Positions 1-9,737 of a DNA stretch of 64,000 bases are shown here, piece by piece (within the stretch, counting starts at the first letter, position 1; the number at the start of each line of letters is the position of its first letter). The stretch is from Palsa-504 sp050011155 (GTDB lineage Bacteria > Actinomycetota > Actinomycetes > Streptosporangiales > Streptosporangiaceae). The stretch lies in assembly GCA_050011155.1 (NCBI GenBank), contig JBEKJP010000010.1, forward strand, positions 22,177 through 86,176. Direction: 5' to 3'. The notes under the pieces were generated by a model. The model was given only the letters and a program-made list of their open reading frames with translations. It was not told the DNA's origin and did no database searches. The translations under genes were made by a program, and so were the position numbers.

Positions 1-746
1 GCGAGCCGGACCCGCGGCACGTGAAAGCGGTCGACGCGTACTGGACGTCGGCGGCCGAGCACGGCATGAACGCCTCGACCTTCACCGCCCGGGTGATCGC
101 CTCCACCGGCGCCGACGTGGCCGCCGCCCTGTCCGGGGCGGTCGGCGCGATGTCCGGCCCGCTGCACGGCGGCGCGCCCGCGCGCGTCCTGGGCATGATC
201 GAGGAGGTCGAGCGAACCGGCGACGCCGCGGGCTACGTGACGTCGGTGCTGGATCGCGGCGAGCGGCTGATGGGCTTCGGGCACCGGGTGTACCGGGCCG
301 AGGACCCGCGCGCCCGGGTGCTCCGCCGCACCGCCAAGGAACTGGGCGCGCCGCGGTACGAGGTGGCGCTGGCCCTGGAGAAGGCGGCCCTGGCCGAGCT
401 CAGGGCGCGGCGCCCCGACCGGGTACTCGAGACCAACGTGGAGTTCTGGGCGGCCATCGTGCTCGACTTCGCGGAAGTCCCGGCGCACATGTTCACCTCG
501 ATGTTCACCTGCGCCCGGACGGCGGGCTGGGCGGCGCACATCCTGGAGCAGAAGCGCACGGGCAGGCTGGTCCGGCCCGCCGCCAGGTACATCGGCCCGC
601 CGACCCGGTCGGTCCGCGACGTCCCCGGGGCCCAGGAGGTACTCGACCGCCCGGCGTTACGACCGCCCGGCGTTCCGACCGCCCCGCCGCGGCGGGCGGC
701 CGCCTACCGGCGCGCGCGGGCGGGCCCCGGTAGGCTTCGGCAATGA
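1..746 (+). CDS. Citrate synthase (citrate synthase 2 type), 3' part only
   Basis: Condenses acetyl-CoA with oxaloacetate to citrate in the TCA cycle. The gene enters from outside the window; the frame is open from base 3 with no start, so the N-terminal half is missing. Visible family signatures are GPLHGGAP (first active-site His), GFGHRVY (second active-site His) and NVEFW, where many citrate synthases have an aspartate; then the usual FTSMFTCARTAGWAAHILEQ-like helix that closes the active site. About the last 35 residues are low-complexity Pro/Arg/Ala sequence beyond the normal end of the family. Its TGA overlaps the ATG of serC by two bases, so the two genes are probably co-transcribed. 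Confidence 0.9.
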   Translation, partial: EPDPRHVKAVDAYWTSAAEHGMNASTFTARVIASTGADVAAALSGAVGAMSGPLHGGAPARVLGMIEEVERTGDAAGYVTSVLDRGERLMGFGHRVYRAEDPRARVLRRTAKELGAPRYEVALALEKAALAELRARRPDRVLETNVEFWAAIVLDFAEVPAHMFTSMFTCARTAGWAAHILEQKRTGRLVRPAARYIGPPTRSVRDVPGAQEVLDRPALRPPGVPTAPPRRAAAYRRARAGPGRLRQ

Positions 747-1888
747 GCAACCTCGTGATCCCAGCCGGGCTCAAGCCGCGGGACGGCAGGTTCGGCAGCG
801 GTCCGACGAAGATCCGCCCGGAGCAGCTGGCCGCCCTGGCGGGCTCCGGTGCCGCCTATCTCGGCACGTCACACCGCCAGCCGCCGGTCAGGTCGCTGGT
901 GCAGCGGATCCGCGGCGGGCTGGCCGAGCTGTTCGGCCTGCCCGCCGACTACACCGTTGCGCTCGGTAACGGCGGCACCAGCGCGTTCTGGGAGATGGCC
1001 ACGTTCGGCCTGATCCGCGAGCATTCACAGCACCTGAGCTTCGGCGAGTTCTCGGCCCGGTTCGCGGCGCTGGCCGCCCGGGCGCCGTGGCTATCCGAGC
1101 CGGCCGTGATCGAGTCCGCGCCCGGCAGCCACCCGCTGCCGGAGGCGGACCCGCGGGCGGACAGCTACGCGCTGACCCACAACGAGACCTCCACCGGGGT
1201 GGCCATGCCGGTGCACCGGGTGCCCGGTGCCGACCCGGGGGCGCTGATCCTGGTCGACGCGACCAGCGGCGCGGGCGGGCTCCCGGTACGAGCCGACGAC
1301 TTCGACGTGTACTACTTCGCCCCGCAGAAGGGCTTCGGCTCGGACGGCGGGCTGTGGATCGCGCTGATGTCGCCGACGGCGGTCGAGCGGGTCCACGAGA
1401 TCGCCGCGAGCGGCCGGTACATACCCGATTTTCTCTCGCTGCGGATCGCCCTGGAGAACTCGGCCAAGGACCAGACCTACAACACGCCCGCCGTGGCGAC
1501 GCTGTTCCTGCTGGCCGACCAGATCGACTGGATGCTCGACCACGGCGGCCTGTCCTGGACCACGGCCCGGACCGCGCGATCGGCTGCCATACTCTATACG
1601 TGGGCGGAGAAGACGGCTTTCGCGGACCCGTTCGTCGCTGATCCCTCGCAGCGCTCGCAGGTCGTGGGCACGATCGACATTACCGGCGGGCTGTCCGCCG
1701 ACGACATGGCGGCAGTCCTGCGGGCGAACGGCATCGTCGACACGGAGCCTTACCGGAAACTAGGCCGCAACCAGCTGCGGATCGGCATGTTCCCCGCGGT
1801 CGACCCGGCGGACACCGAAGCGCTGACCGCCTGCATCGACTACGTGGCCGAGCGGATCGCCGACCAGCCGGATCAGCAGCCCGGCTAG
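743..1888 (+). CDS. serC: Phosphoserine aminotransferase (actinobacterial type)
   Basis: PLP enzyme of serine (and often pyridoxal phosphate) synthesis: 3-phosphohydroxypyruvate plus glutamate gives phosphoserine. The 381-residue length fits the actinobacterial SerC group. N-terminal FGSGPTKIRPEQ, the GNGGTSAFW phosphate-binding stretch and the Schiff-base lysine in YYFAPQKGFGSDGG (about Lys196) are present. The ATG at 743 overlaps the stop of the citrate synthase gene. A TAGGCT box ends six bases before this ATG, so a separate leaderless promoter is also possible. No frameshift or missing active-site residue was seen. Confidence 0.95.
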   Translation: MSNLVIPAGLKPRDGRFGSGPTKIRPEQLAALAGSGAAYLGTSHRQPPVRSLVQRIRGGLAELFGLPADYTVALGNGGTSAFWEMATFGLIREHSQHLSFGEFSARFAALAARAPWLSEPAVIESAPGSHPLPEADPRADSYALTHNETSTGVAMPVHRVPGADPGALILVDATSGAGGLPVRADDFDVYYFAPQKGFGSDGGLWIALMSPTAVERVHEIAASGRYIPDFLSLRIALENSAKDQTYNTPAVATLFLLADQIDWMLDHGGLSWTTARTARSAAILYTWAEKTAFADPFVADPSQRSQVVGTIDITGGLSADDMAAVLRANGIVDTEPYRKLGRNQLRIGMFPAVDPADTEALTACIDYVAERIADQPDQQPG

Positions 1889-1897
1889 CGGGGCCGG

Positions 1898-1981
1898 CTA
1901 ACGAATGACCGACCCGATCAGTACGGTAAGCACCAGGAGCACGAGCACGGCCGGAAGCAGCCATCGGGGCATCCGGTTCAC
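1898..1981 (-). CDS. Possible micro-ORF encoding a single membrane segment
   Basis: Reading the reverse strand from a GTG at 1981 gives a 27-codon frame ending in TAG: a short basic start (NRMPRW) followed by an almost uninterrupted Leu/Val/Ile stretch and a final Arg. It looks like a one-pass micro-protein. No strong ribosome site precedes the GTG, an in-frame ATG lies at 1972, and TTG codons upstream are possible. The frame is antisense to nothing and fills the serC-thpR gap. Conservation in relatives would decide; a chance hydrophobic frame is possible. Confidence 0.35.
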   Translation of the reverse strand: MNRMPRWLLPAVLVLLVLTVLIGSVIR

Positions 1982-2166
1982 GGTGACAGCATACAAACCG
2001 GCAGACGCGACGAGATCCGAGGTGGGTCATGGGTGACAACGCTCACCGGGCTGACGTGCTGAGCGACCCGGGGCACCGCCCGCAAGCCGGTTTAGTCCCG
2101 AGGACGCGCCAGACACGGGAGGGGATCGAGCGGACCCCTGGATCGACGACCGCTCCGGGGGATCTC

Positions 2167-2733
2167 ATGCGGCTGTTCGTGGCCATCGCCCCGCCTCCGG
2201 CCGTACTCGACGAACTCGCCGTCCGGGTGCAGCCGTTCCGGGCCAGCCGACGCGACCTGCGCTGGACGGACCGGGAGGCCTGGCACGTGACGCTGGCCTT
2301 CCTGGGCCACGTCGACGAGGTCGCCGCGGCCCGGCTGCTGCCGCGGCTGGAACGCGCCGCCGGACGGCACCAGCAGATCGCGCTGGCCTTCGCCGGCGCG
2401 GGCGCCTTCCCGGTCCCCGGCCGGGCGAACGTGCTGTGGAGCGGGATATCCGGTGACCGCGGCGCGCTGACCCGGCTGGCCGAATCCGTCGCCGCCGGCG
2501 CCAGCCGGGCCGGCGCGCCCCCGCCCGACCGGGGCCGCCGCTTCCAGCCGCACCTGACCCTGGCCCGCTGCCGGACGCCCGCCGACGTCACCGACCTGGT
2601 CGACGCGCTCGGCGGCTACCAGGGCCAGCCGTGGACGGCGGACCGCCTGTACCTGGTCCGCAGCCGGCTGGGCGCGACCGAGTATCCGCGGTTCACCTCG
2701 CTGGCCAGCTGGCCGCTCAAGACGACTGGCTGA
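2167..2733 (+). CDS. thpR: RNA 2',3'-cyclic phosphodiesterase (2H family)
   Basis: Member of the 2H phosphoesterase family (LigT/ThpR), which opens 2',3'-cyclic phosphates on RNA ends. The two HxTx motifs are both intact: HVTLAFLGH (His40, Thr42) and HLTLARC (His129, Thr131). The 188-residue length is normal. The ATG at 2167 was chosen because a GGGGGA stretch precedes it and the family start MRLFVAI follows; the frame is open further upstream but that part is low-complexity. The 3' end overlaps the convergent MarR gene by 17 bp. Confidence 0.9.
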   Translation: MRLFVAIAPPPAVLDELAVRVQPFRASRRDLRWTDREAWHVTLAFLGHVDEVAAARLLPRLERAAGRHQQIALAFAGAGAFPVPGRANVLWSGISGDRGALTRLAESVAAGASRAGAPPPDRGRRFQPHLTLARCRTPADVTDLVDALGGYQGQPWTADRLYLVRSRLGATEYPRFTSLASWPLKTTG

Positions 2734-3175
2734 GCTTCTCCAGGATCGGCACCGCCGCCCGGAGCGTGGCGCGTTCGGCGTCGGTCAGCTCGGCCAGCCG
2801 CTGGGCCAGCCACGCGTCCTTACGCCGCCGGACGCGCTGGACGACCCCGCGCCCTTCCTCGGTGACGGTGAGGATGACCTGGCGCCGGTCGGTCGGGTGC
2901 GGCGAGCGGAGCACCAGGTGGCGCTCCTCGAGCACGGCGATGACCCGGGTCATCGACGGCGGCTGCACCTTCTCGTGGTCGGCCAGCTCGCCCGGAGTCA
3001 TCGCCTGGTGGACTTCCAGTGCGGACAGCGCGGCCAGCTGGGTCTCGGAGAGCACCGCCTCGGTCAGGCCAGCGGTGGCGCGCTGGGCGCGCAGGCGCCG
3101 CGCCAGCCGGCTCACGGAGATCCGGAGCGCGGTGGCCAGCCCGGCATCGGTCCTGGTCCGGGTAGCTGTCATCAT
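2717..3175 (-). CDS. MarR-family transcriptional regulator
   Basis: Winged-helix repressor of 152 residues. The core motif is visible: TPGELADHEKVQPPSMTRVIAVLEERHLV (recognition helix) followed by SPHPTDRRQVILTVTEEG (wing). MarR proteins bind DNA as dimers and usually answer to small phenolic or oxidant ligands; the ligand here is unknown. It starts at the first of two tandem ATGs, with GAAGG about six bases upstream. It faces thpR tail to tail. No divergent target gene lies close by, so its regulon cannot be read from context. Confidence 0.88.
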   Translation of the reverse strand: MMTATRTRTDAGLATALRISVSRLARRLRAQRATAGLTEAVLSETQLAALSALEVHQAMTPGELADHEKVQPPSMTRVIAVLEERHLVLRSPHPTDRRQVILTVTEEGRGVVQRVRRRKDAWLAQRLAELTDAERATLRAAVPILEKLSQSS

Positions 3176-3327
3176 CGGTTACCTTCGTCGGCCGGCCGAG
3201 GAGCGTGCACCCAGCCTAGGGCGTGGACATAAGTACATCACGCCAGCCGGGCCGCCGCAGCCAAGCCGGCCGGCCCTGATCCCCTGGCCGCGTGCGGAGC
3301 CGTCCCGTGACCTCGTAGCCTGGAGAG

Positions 3328-3651
3328 ATGAAGCCGGTCTCCGAGCGGGCGGAGCGCCCCGCCCCGCCGCCGCCGCTCGAGGCGGATGACCAGCTGGTCA
3401 TCAGGGTCATCACGGCCGGCTGGGCCGTCGCGCTCGTGGTCCTGCTCATCGTCCGCGGCAGCCTTCCCGCCGGGGAGCGCTGGTGGGTCTGGACCTGCGT
3501 GGCCGGCCTGGCGTTCGGTATCTTCGGGTTGTGGTACGTGCCGAGGCTCAAGCGCGGCCGGGCCCACGCCGCGGCTCAGTCGGCCCCGCGGGACAGCGGC
3601 TCGAACACGGTTTCCTCGACCGACACCCCGGGCAAGTCGACCAGGTCGTAG
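3328..3651 (+). CDS. DUF2530 small membrane protein
   Basis: 107 residues with two predicted membrane segments (VITAGWAVALVVLLIVRG and WWVWTCVAGLAFGIFGLWYV), a Pro-rich cytosolic start and a polar tail. The pattern fits DUF2530, a small actinobacterial integral membrane family of unknown function. The ATG has both GGAGAG directly before it and a TAGCCT box ending six bases upstream. The last 76 bp lie antisense inside the 3' end of the convergent DUF3027 gene, and the Ser/Thr-rich last 25 residues come from that overlap, so the tail may be a read-through addition. Confidence 0.75.
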   Translation: MKPVSERAERPAPPPPLEADDQLVIRVITAGWAVALVVLLIVRGSLPAGERWWVWTCVAGLAFGIFGLWYVPRLKRGRAHAAAQSAPRDSGSNTVSSTDTPGKSTRS

Positions 3652-4436
3652 CCGAATTCGTCGATGACCGGCGCCACCGCGCGCGCGGCCACCGCGCCAG
3701 CCATCGCCTCGGAATGCGCGCCGCAGCCGTGATCGGACGAGACGATCTGGCCGTCGTCCGGGGCGTACTCGTTCGCGCAGGCCCCGAAGAACCGGCCGAG
3801 CTCGCCACTCAGCGAGACGAAGAACCCGCAGCTGACGCAGTGGGCGGGGGCCGCGCTCGCGAGCGGCGTGCGCGGGCCGTGCTCGCTGTCGTACCAGCGC
3901 TCGGCCGCGCCCTCCCGGCCGATGGCCGACAGCAGGCGTGAACGCCCGGGGGCGGGCAGCTCGCCCGGCTCGGCCGGGCCCTTGTCCGCCTCGTCGGCCT
4001 CGGGGCTGAACCAGTCGACGACCGCGTCGTCGCCCTCGAGCGCGACCAGCGGGACCAGCCGCTCGTCGTCGGGCGGCGCGGGCAGCAGGTCACCGACGCC
4101 CAGGTCACCGGGGCGCAGCCGGTCATGCCAGGGCACCCAGTCCGGCGCGAGCAGCGCCCCCGGACCGGGCAGCAGCACCGTCTCGCTGACCGTCACCACC
4201 TTGGCCCGGGGCGCCCGGACGACCGTCACCGCCCATCGCCAGCCGATATAAGCCGGATCCGCGCTGGCGAACAGGTGGGTGACGATGCGCTCACCATCGG
4301 CCTGCACGCCGAGGTGGTCGCCCACATCGGCGGCGCCCGCCACGTCGACGACGGCATTACGGGCGAGGTCGACGGCCTCAGCGCACGCCTGGTCGGGTTC
4401 CCTGGTTCTGGTGCGGGTGGGACTCACGGCTACCAA
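3576..4436 (-). CDS. DUF3027 protein
   Basis: 286-residue soluble protein of an actinobacterial family of unknown function. Family hallmarks recalled and seen here are YIGWRWAVTV, LLPGPGALLAPDWVPW and the C-terminal Cys-rich part CVSCGFF...FGACANEYAPDDG...DHGCGAHSE, which could bind metal. The TTG at 4436 is used here; an in-frame GTG at 4427 is equally possible, and GAGTGAGAA precedes both. It is divergent from the MFS gene and converges with DUF2530, a familiar actinobacterial grouping. Confidence 0.82.
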   Translation of the reverse strand: MVAVSPTRTRTREPDQACAEAVDLARNAVVDVAGAADVGDHLGVQADGERIVTHLFASADPAYIGWRWAVTVVRAPRAKVVTVSETVLLPGPGALLAPDWVPWHDRLRPGDLGVGDLLPAPPDDERLVPLVALEGDDAVVDWFSPEADEADKGPAEPGELPAPGRSRLLSAIGREGAAERWYDSEHGPRTPLASAAPAHCVSCGFFVSLSGELGRFFGACANEYAPDDGQIVSSDHGCGAHSEAMAGAVAARAVAPVIDEFGYDLVDLPGVSVEETVFEPLSRGAD

Positions 4437-4518
4437 TTCTCACTCATGGTGCGGGATGTCAGGTGTGGTATCAAGGGGCCAGGTCGCCGCACTGGCCGAC
4501 ACCAACAATACTGGGTAC

Positions 4519-6126
4519 ATGCGGCTGTCCGAGGCGATGCGGCGAACCGGTGGCGCAGCCCGTGCCACCGGCGGCGCGGTCCGGTCCGGCGCCCGGGCCG
4601 GAGCCACCGCGGGCCGCCGGACCGGCGGGTTGGTGCACCGGATCACCGGCGCCTCCGGAGCCGGGCGGACCGGCCTGGCCACGCTCATCGAACTGACCGC
4701 CGCGGGCGGCGCCGCGGACGCGTTCGTGGCCGTGTCGCTGGCCGGGACGATCTTCTTCAGCACCTCGGTGGACCAGGCGCGCGGCCGGGTGGTGCTGTTC
4801 CTGCTGGTGACGATGGCCCCGTTCGCGGTGCTGGCCCCGTTCATCGGGCCGGCCCTGGACCGGATGCAGCAGGGGCGGCGTTACCTGCTGGCGGGCACGC
4901 TGCTGGCCCGCGGCCTGCTCTGCTGGGGCATGTCGGCCGCTATCGACAGCCCGGTGACGCTGCTGCCAGCCGCGTTCGGCATCCTGGTGCTGCAGAAGGC
5001 CTACGGCGTGGCCCGGGCCTCGGTCACGCCGCGGCTGCTGCCGGCCGAGATCACCCTGGTGTCCGCCAACGCGCGGTCCCAGCTCATCGGGCTGACCGCG
5101 TCCATGCTCGGCGGAGGGCTGGCGGCCGGCATCCAGGCCACGGCCGGATCCGCCTGGGTGCTGCGGACCGGCACGGTGATCTACCTCGCCGCCATGATCC
5201 TCGCGCTCCGGCTGCCGGAGCAGGTGGACGTCCCGCCGCCGCCGGTTTCCCCCGCCGCGGCCGCCGCGCCACCGTCCGCCGCCGCCCCGACGCGACCAGA
5301 TTTTTATCCGAACGAGGCTGGGCGCTTTGCCCCCGGCCACGGTCCACGTGACGGCGGCGACCAGCCCGGCCCGGACAGCCGACGCAGTCGTGATGGCCGT
5401 ACCCGCCCGTACGAGCCCGCCGGCGCCCTGCCGCCCGGCGCCCCGCCACCCGAGGCCAGGTCGGACGGGGCTAACGGTAACAAGGCCAAGGGCGGCCGGT
5501 GGCGGGGCCTGGGCAACGTCGGCCCGGTGGTGGGCGAGGCGATGCGGGCCAACGCGGTGCTCCGCGCGTTCTCCGGCTACATGGTCTTCTTCCTGGCGTT
5601 CTTCCTGCGCTCCGAGAACTTCGGCGTGTCGCACAACTTCGCGCTGGGCGCCCTGGTGGCCGCGGCCGCGGCCGGCGGCCTGGCCGCGATGGCGATCGGA
5701 TCCCTGATCAAGTCCCGGGCCCCGCAGGCCATGCTATTCGCCATGCTCACCCTGGCGCCGATCGTGACCGCGGCGTGCGCCTGGTTCTTCAGCCTGGAGG
5801 CGGCGATCGCGGTGGCGTTCACCGCCGCGCTCGCCGCCGGGCTGGCCAAGCTCGCGCTCGACTCCACGGTGCAGCGGGAGATCGGCGAGGCGATCCGGTC
5901 GTCCGCGTTCGCGGTGTCCGAGACCCTCAACCAGGTGGCGAACGTGGCGGGCAGCGTGGTCGGCGTGCTGGTCTCGATGCTGAACAACGGCGAGGTCGGC
6001 CTGGCCATCGCGGCCGCCTTCCTGACCGCCGCACTGGTCATCCTGGTCGGCCGGCGCCGCCGCCGGATCCTGGCGACGCGGGACGACGAGTACGTGCCCC
6101 GCCCGCATCCCCGTCCGGCCGGCTAA
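4519..6126 (+). CDS. MFS-type membrane transporter with a long internal linker
   Basis: Major-facilitator-like protein of about 535 residues; substrate unknown. Two hydrophobic halves are visible, from LIELTAAGGAADAFVAVSLAGTIFF-like sequence to about residue 230, and from VLRAFSGYMVFFLAFFLR to near the end, with an Arg-rich cytosolic tail. They are joined by roughly 100 polar Pro/Gly/Ala/Arg-rich residues, much longer than the usual MFS central loop. The ATG at 4519 lacks a clear ribosome site; an in-frame ATG at 4456 is the alternative. It is divergent from DUF3027 and convergent with the CSD gene downstream. Confidence 0.8.
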   Translation: MRLSEAMRRTGGAARATGGAVRSGARAGATAGRRTGGLVHRITGASGAGRTGLATLIELTAAGGAADAFVAVSLAGTIFFSTSVDQARGRVVLFLLVTMAPFAVLAPFIGPALDRMQQGRRYLLAGTLLARGLLCWGMSAAIDSPVTLLPAAFGILVLQKAYGVARASVTPRLLPAEITLVSANARSQLIGLTASMLGGGLAAGIQATAGSAWVLRTGTVIYLAAMILALRLPEQVDVPPPPVSPAAAAAPPSAAAPTRPDFYPNEAGRFAPGHGPRDGGDQPGPDSRRSRDGRTRPYEPAGALPPGAPPPEARSDGANGNKAKGGRWRGLGNVGPVVGEAMRANAVLRAFSGYMVFFLAFFLRSENFGVSHNFALGALVAAAAAGGLAAMAIGSLIKSRAPQAMLFAMLTLAPIVTAACAWFFSLEAAIAVAFTAALAAGLAKLALDSTVQREIGEAIRSSAFAVSETLNQVANVAGSVVGVLVSMLNNGEVGLAIAAAFLTAALVILVGRRRRRILATRDDEYVPRPHPRPAG

Positions 6127-6177
6127 CCCGGCCCGGTTCCCCGGTCGCCTGCCCTGGCACCGCCCTGGCGCCCGCCC

Positions 6178-6567
6178 TCAGGGCTCGATGTCGTCGGCGA
6201 CACCACGCAGCACCGTGGCGATCCGCTTGGCCTCCCTGGCCTCCAGCTGCTTGCCCCGGTGGTACGTGGTGGACGCATCGTCCAGCAGCTTGATCAGGTC
6301 CTCGACGATCACGACCATCTCATCGGGCTTCTTGCGGGTCTGCTTGACCGCCGCGACGGTCGGCGGCGGCTCGAGGACCTTCACCTGGAGCGCCTGCGCT
6401 CCGCGGCGGCCCTCGGCCACCCCGAACTCCACTCGCTGGCCCTGGCGCAGCGCGTTCGTCCCCGCCGGCAGCGCCGAGGAGTGCACGAACACCTCGCCGC
6501 CGTCGTCACGGGCGAGGAAGCCATACCCCTTGTCGGAGTCGTACCACTTGACCTTGCCGGTAGGCAC
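6178..6567 (-). CDS. Cold-shock-domain protein with C-terminal extension
   Basis: 129 residues: a cold-shock domain (residues 1-65) with RNP motifs KWYDSDKGYGFLARD and EVFVHSS, then a 60-residue extension with charged helices ending VLRGVADDIEP. Short CspA proteins lack this extension; an actinobacterial subgroup carries it. It binds single-stranded nucleic acid by family. The GTG start follows GTGAGGT at a normal distance. It converges with the MFS gene and sits beside DUF3027. Confidence 0.88.
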   Translation of the reverse strand: MPTGKVKWYDSDKGYGFLARDDGGEVFVHSSALPAGTNALRQGQRVEFGVAEGRRGAQALQVKVLEPPPTVAAVKQTRKKPDEMVVIVEDLIKLLDDASTTYHRGKQLEAREAKRIATVLRGVADDIEP

Positions 6568-7234
6568 GCGCAGACCTCACGTCGATGAGATGTGAACAAC
6601 CAGCGATCAGGCGACCGACAGGATGCTATGGGCACCTCTAAGGCTATCGGTCCGGGCCGCAGGAACGCAGCTCCGTTTTGGGCGGGTTCGTCCCCTAGCG
6701 GGAAATCCCTTTCGGATTAGCCGGATACGAAGCAGAGCAGCTTCCGGGGCAGCCGAGCGCGTCCGGTACTTGGCCCGGCATCTCGAGTCCCTGATGCCAC
6801 CTGCGGCTCTCACGTCCCAGGCCAGCCCGTTCCCGTACCGGGTCGATGTGACATGGGTGCGGCTCTGCTGAAGTGAGGGCTCGTGCGGCGGACGGGCGCT
6901 GCGTCCCGGGGATGGCCGACGGGCGGGCGCCCCGGCTCGCGGGCGGCATAGGTGGTGCGTGGCGCCCAGGCCACGCTAGAACTACGTGGCCTGGGGCACA
7001 CGGAGCACGGCCGGCAGCGCCGCCCTGACGGGGCTTCTGGGTCCGGCCTCACACGGTTGGATGGTGCTGGGACGGGATCGCGTGCGAGGCCGGAGTCCGA
7101 ATGCGATCTCCCCCCCGAATCAAGATCGCAATGACGCTATACCCAGCACTTACACCCAGAAACATGCGCCACTTCGGCACCATATGTCACAGCTCGTGTC
7201 CCGGCACCGGGACGGAAGGCCCCGCAATGAAACG
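6568..7234. other. Long non-coding stretch between the CSD gene and the groEL terminator
   Basis: About 670 bp with no convincing protein gene: open frames here are short and lack start signals and family features. It contains a perfect 11-bp inverted repeat with a 9-base loop at 6965-6995 (arms CCCAGGCCACG). The part next to the CSD gene must hold that gene's promoter. A small RNA is possible but I recognise no known class and no tRNA. Confidence 0.4.
6965..6995. terminator. Perfect 11-bp hairpin, terminator-like
   Basis: Left arm 6965-6975 and right arm 6985-6995 are exact reverse complements, with loop CTAGAACTA. There is no T-run, as is common for actinobacterial hairpins. It lies too far from groEL (the groEL terminator is at 7235-7263) to be its first stop signal, so it may end or shape another transcript. 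Confidence 0.4.
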
Positions 7235-7263
7235 AACGGCCCGGGGGAAACCCCCGGGCCGTT
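7235..7263 (-). terminator. groEL transcription terminator
   Basis: A perfect 13-bp stem (AACGGCCCGGGGG and its complement) with an AAA loop lies 25 bases past the groEL stop codon on the reverse strand. Very stable; no long T-tract. Confidence 0.85.
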
Positions 7264-7287
7264 CGGGTGACTCGGCTTCTGAGTGGA

Positions 7288-8913
<1,626 letters not shown>

Positions 8914-9033
8914 AGGCTCCAGTCCTCCGTGGCGTACAAGCGGATCGAGCCGACGCCCGCGACGGACGGCAACCCGCGCGGCAGTCCTTTCCTGCCGCGA
9001 GAGGATGCCTCATCGCCCGATCCCGCCGTCATA

Positions 9034-9060
9034 CTGGCACTCACACATGGAGAGTGCCAG
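9034..9060. promoter_or_regulatory. CIRCE element 1 (HrcA operator)
   Basis: CTGGCACTC and GAGTGCCAG are perfect inverted arms separated by nine bases, the CIRCE layout (consensus TTAGCACTC-N9-GAGTGCTAA). It lies 121 bases upstream of the groEL start. HrcA binding would repress groEL until heat stress. Confidence 0.93.
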
Positions 9061-9068
9061 AACCATGT

Positions 9069-9095
9069 TTAGCACTCTCATAGGGAGAGTGCAAA
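9069..9095. promoter_or_regulatory. CIRCE element 2 (HrcA operator)
   Basis: TTAGCACTC and GAGTGCAAA separated by nine bases, one arm exact to consensus and the other differing at one base. It lies eight bases beyond the first CIRCE, further from groEL. Confidence 0.92.
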
Positions 9096-9271
9096 TGCCC
9101 GGGCCCGCCAAAGGCGGCGGAGTGCCGCTGACCAGCACGGCAGCTGAAAGAAAGCGCAAGCGGAATACCGCTGCCCGGGCCGGGCGAGAAGCCGTGCGGA
9201 GTGAGGTTCGTACCGCCCGAGGCGGGCCCGGTCACGACCGGAAGGCCGCGGGATGCCGGTGCGAATCAGAT

Positions 9272-9299
9272 CGGCCCGGCCCCCGTGAGGGCCGGGCCG
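9272..9299 (-). terminator. cspA transcription terminator
   Basis: Perfect 11-bp stem (CGGCCCGGCCC and complement) with loop CCGTGA, 55 bases past the cspA stop codon on the reverse strand. It separates cspA from the groEL promoter region. Confidence 0.75.
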
Positions 9300-9354
9300 G
9301 CCAGTAGTACCCGGAAGATCTGTGGTCCCGCGTGCAGCCAGGGCCACGAGCGAA

Positions 9355-9558
9355 CTAAGAAACCACGATAACCTTGTCGGCCTGCGCGCCCCTGTCGCTC
9401 TGCGTGATCTCGAACTCGACGCGCTGCCCCTCTTCGAGGGTGCGGTACCCATCCGACTGGATCGCGGAGAAATGGACGAAAACGTCCTTGCCACCGTCGA
9501 CGGCGATGAAGCCGTATCCCTTGTCCGGGTTGAACCACTTGACGGTGCCCTGAGCCAT
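9355..9558 (-). CDS. cspA: Major cold-shock protein CspA
   Basis: 67-residue single cold-shock domain, the standard length: MAQGTVKWFNPDKGYGFIAV (RNP1) and KDVFVHFSAI (RNP2). It binds single-stranded RNA and DNA. The ATG at 9558 is chosen over upstream in-frame codons because AGGGAG lies nine bases before it and the domain starts at once. It lies between groEL and the CysO-like gene on the same strand, with its own terminator. Confidence 0.95.
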   Translation of the reverse strand: MAQGTVKWFNPDKGYGFIAVDGGKDVFVHFSAIQSDGYRTLEEGQRVEFEITQSDRGAQADKVIVVS

Positions 9559-9737
9559 TCCAAACAACTCCCTAAACTCGCTCGGGCCTCGAGCTCCGCC
9601 CTTGCCAACGCGGAACCCGTCGATCACGCGCCGGGGAGAACGGCTAAACGCGCTAACGCTAAACCCGTCCCCGTCCGACGGCGACCGGAACTGACCTTAC
9701 CCTGTGCGGAGGGTGTTCGCCGCCACTTACCCACCAA

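Noticed and set aside
2029..2166. Longer thpR reading from an ATG at 2029
   Set aside because: The added 46 residues are non-conserved; the family start MRLFVAI with a ribosome site is at 2167.
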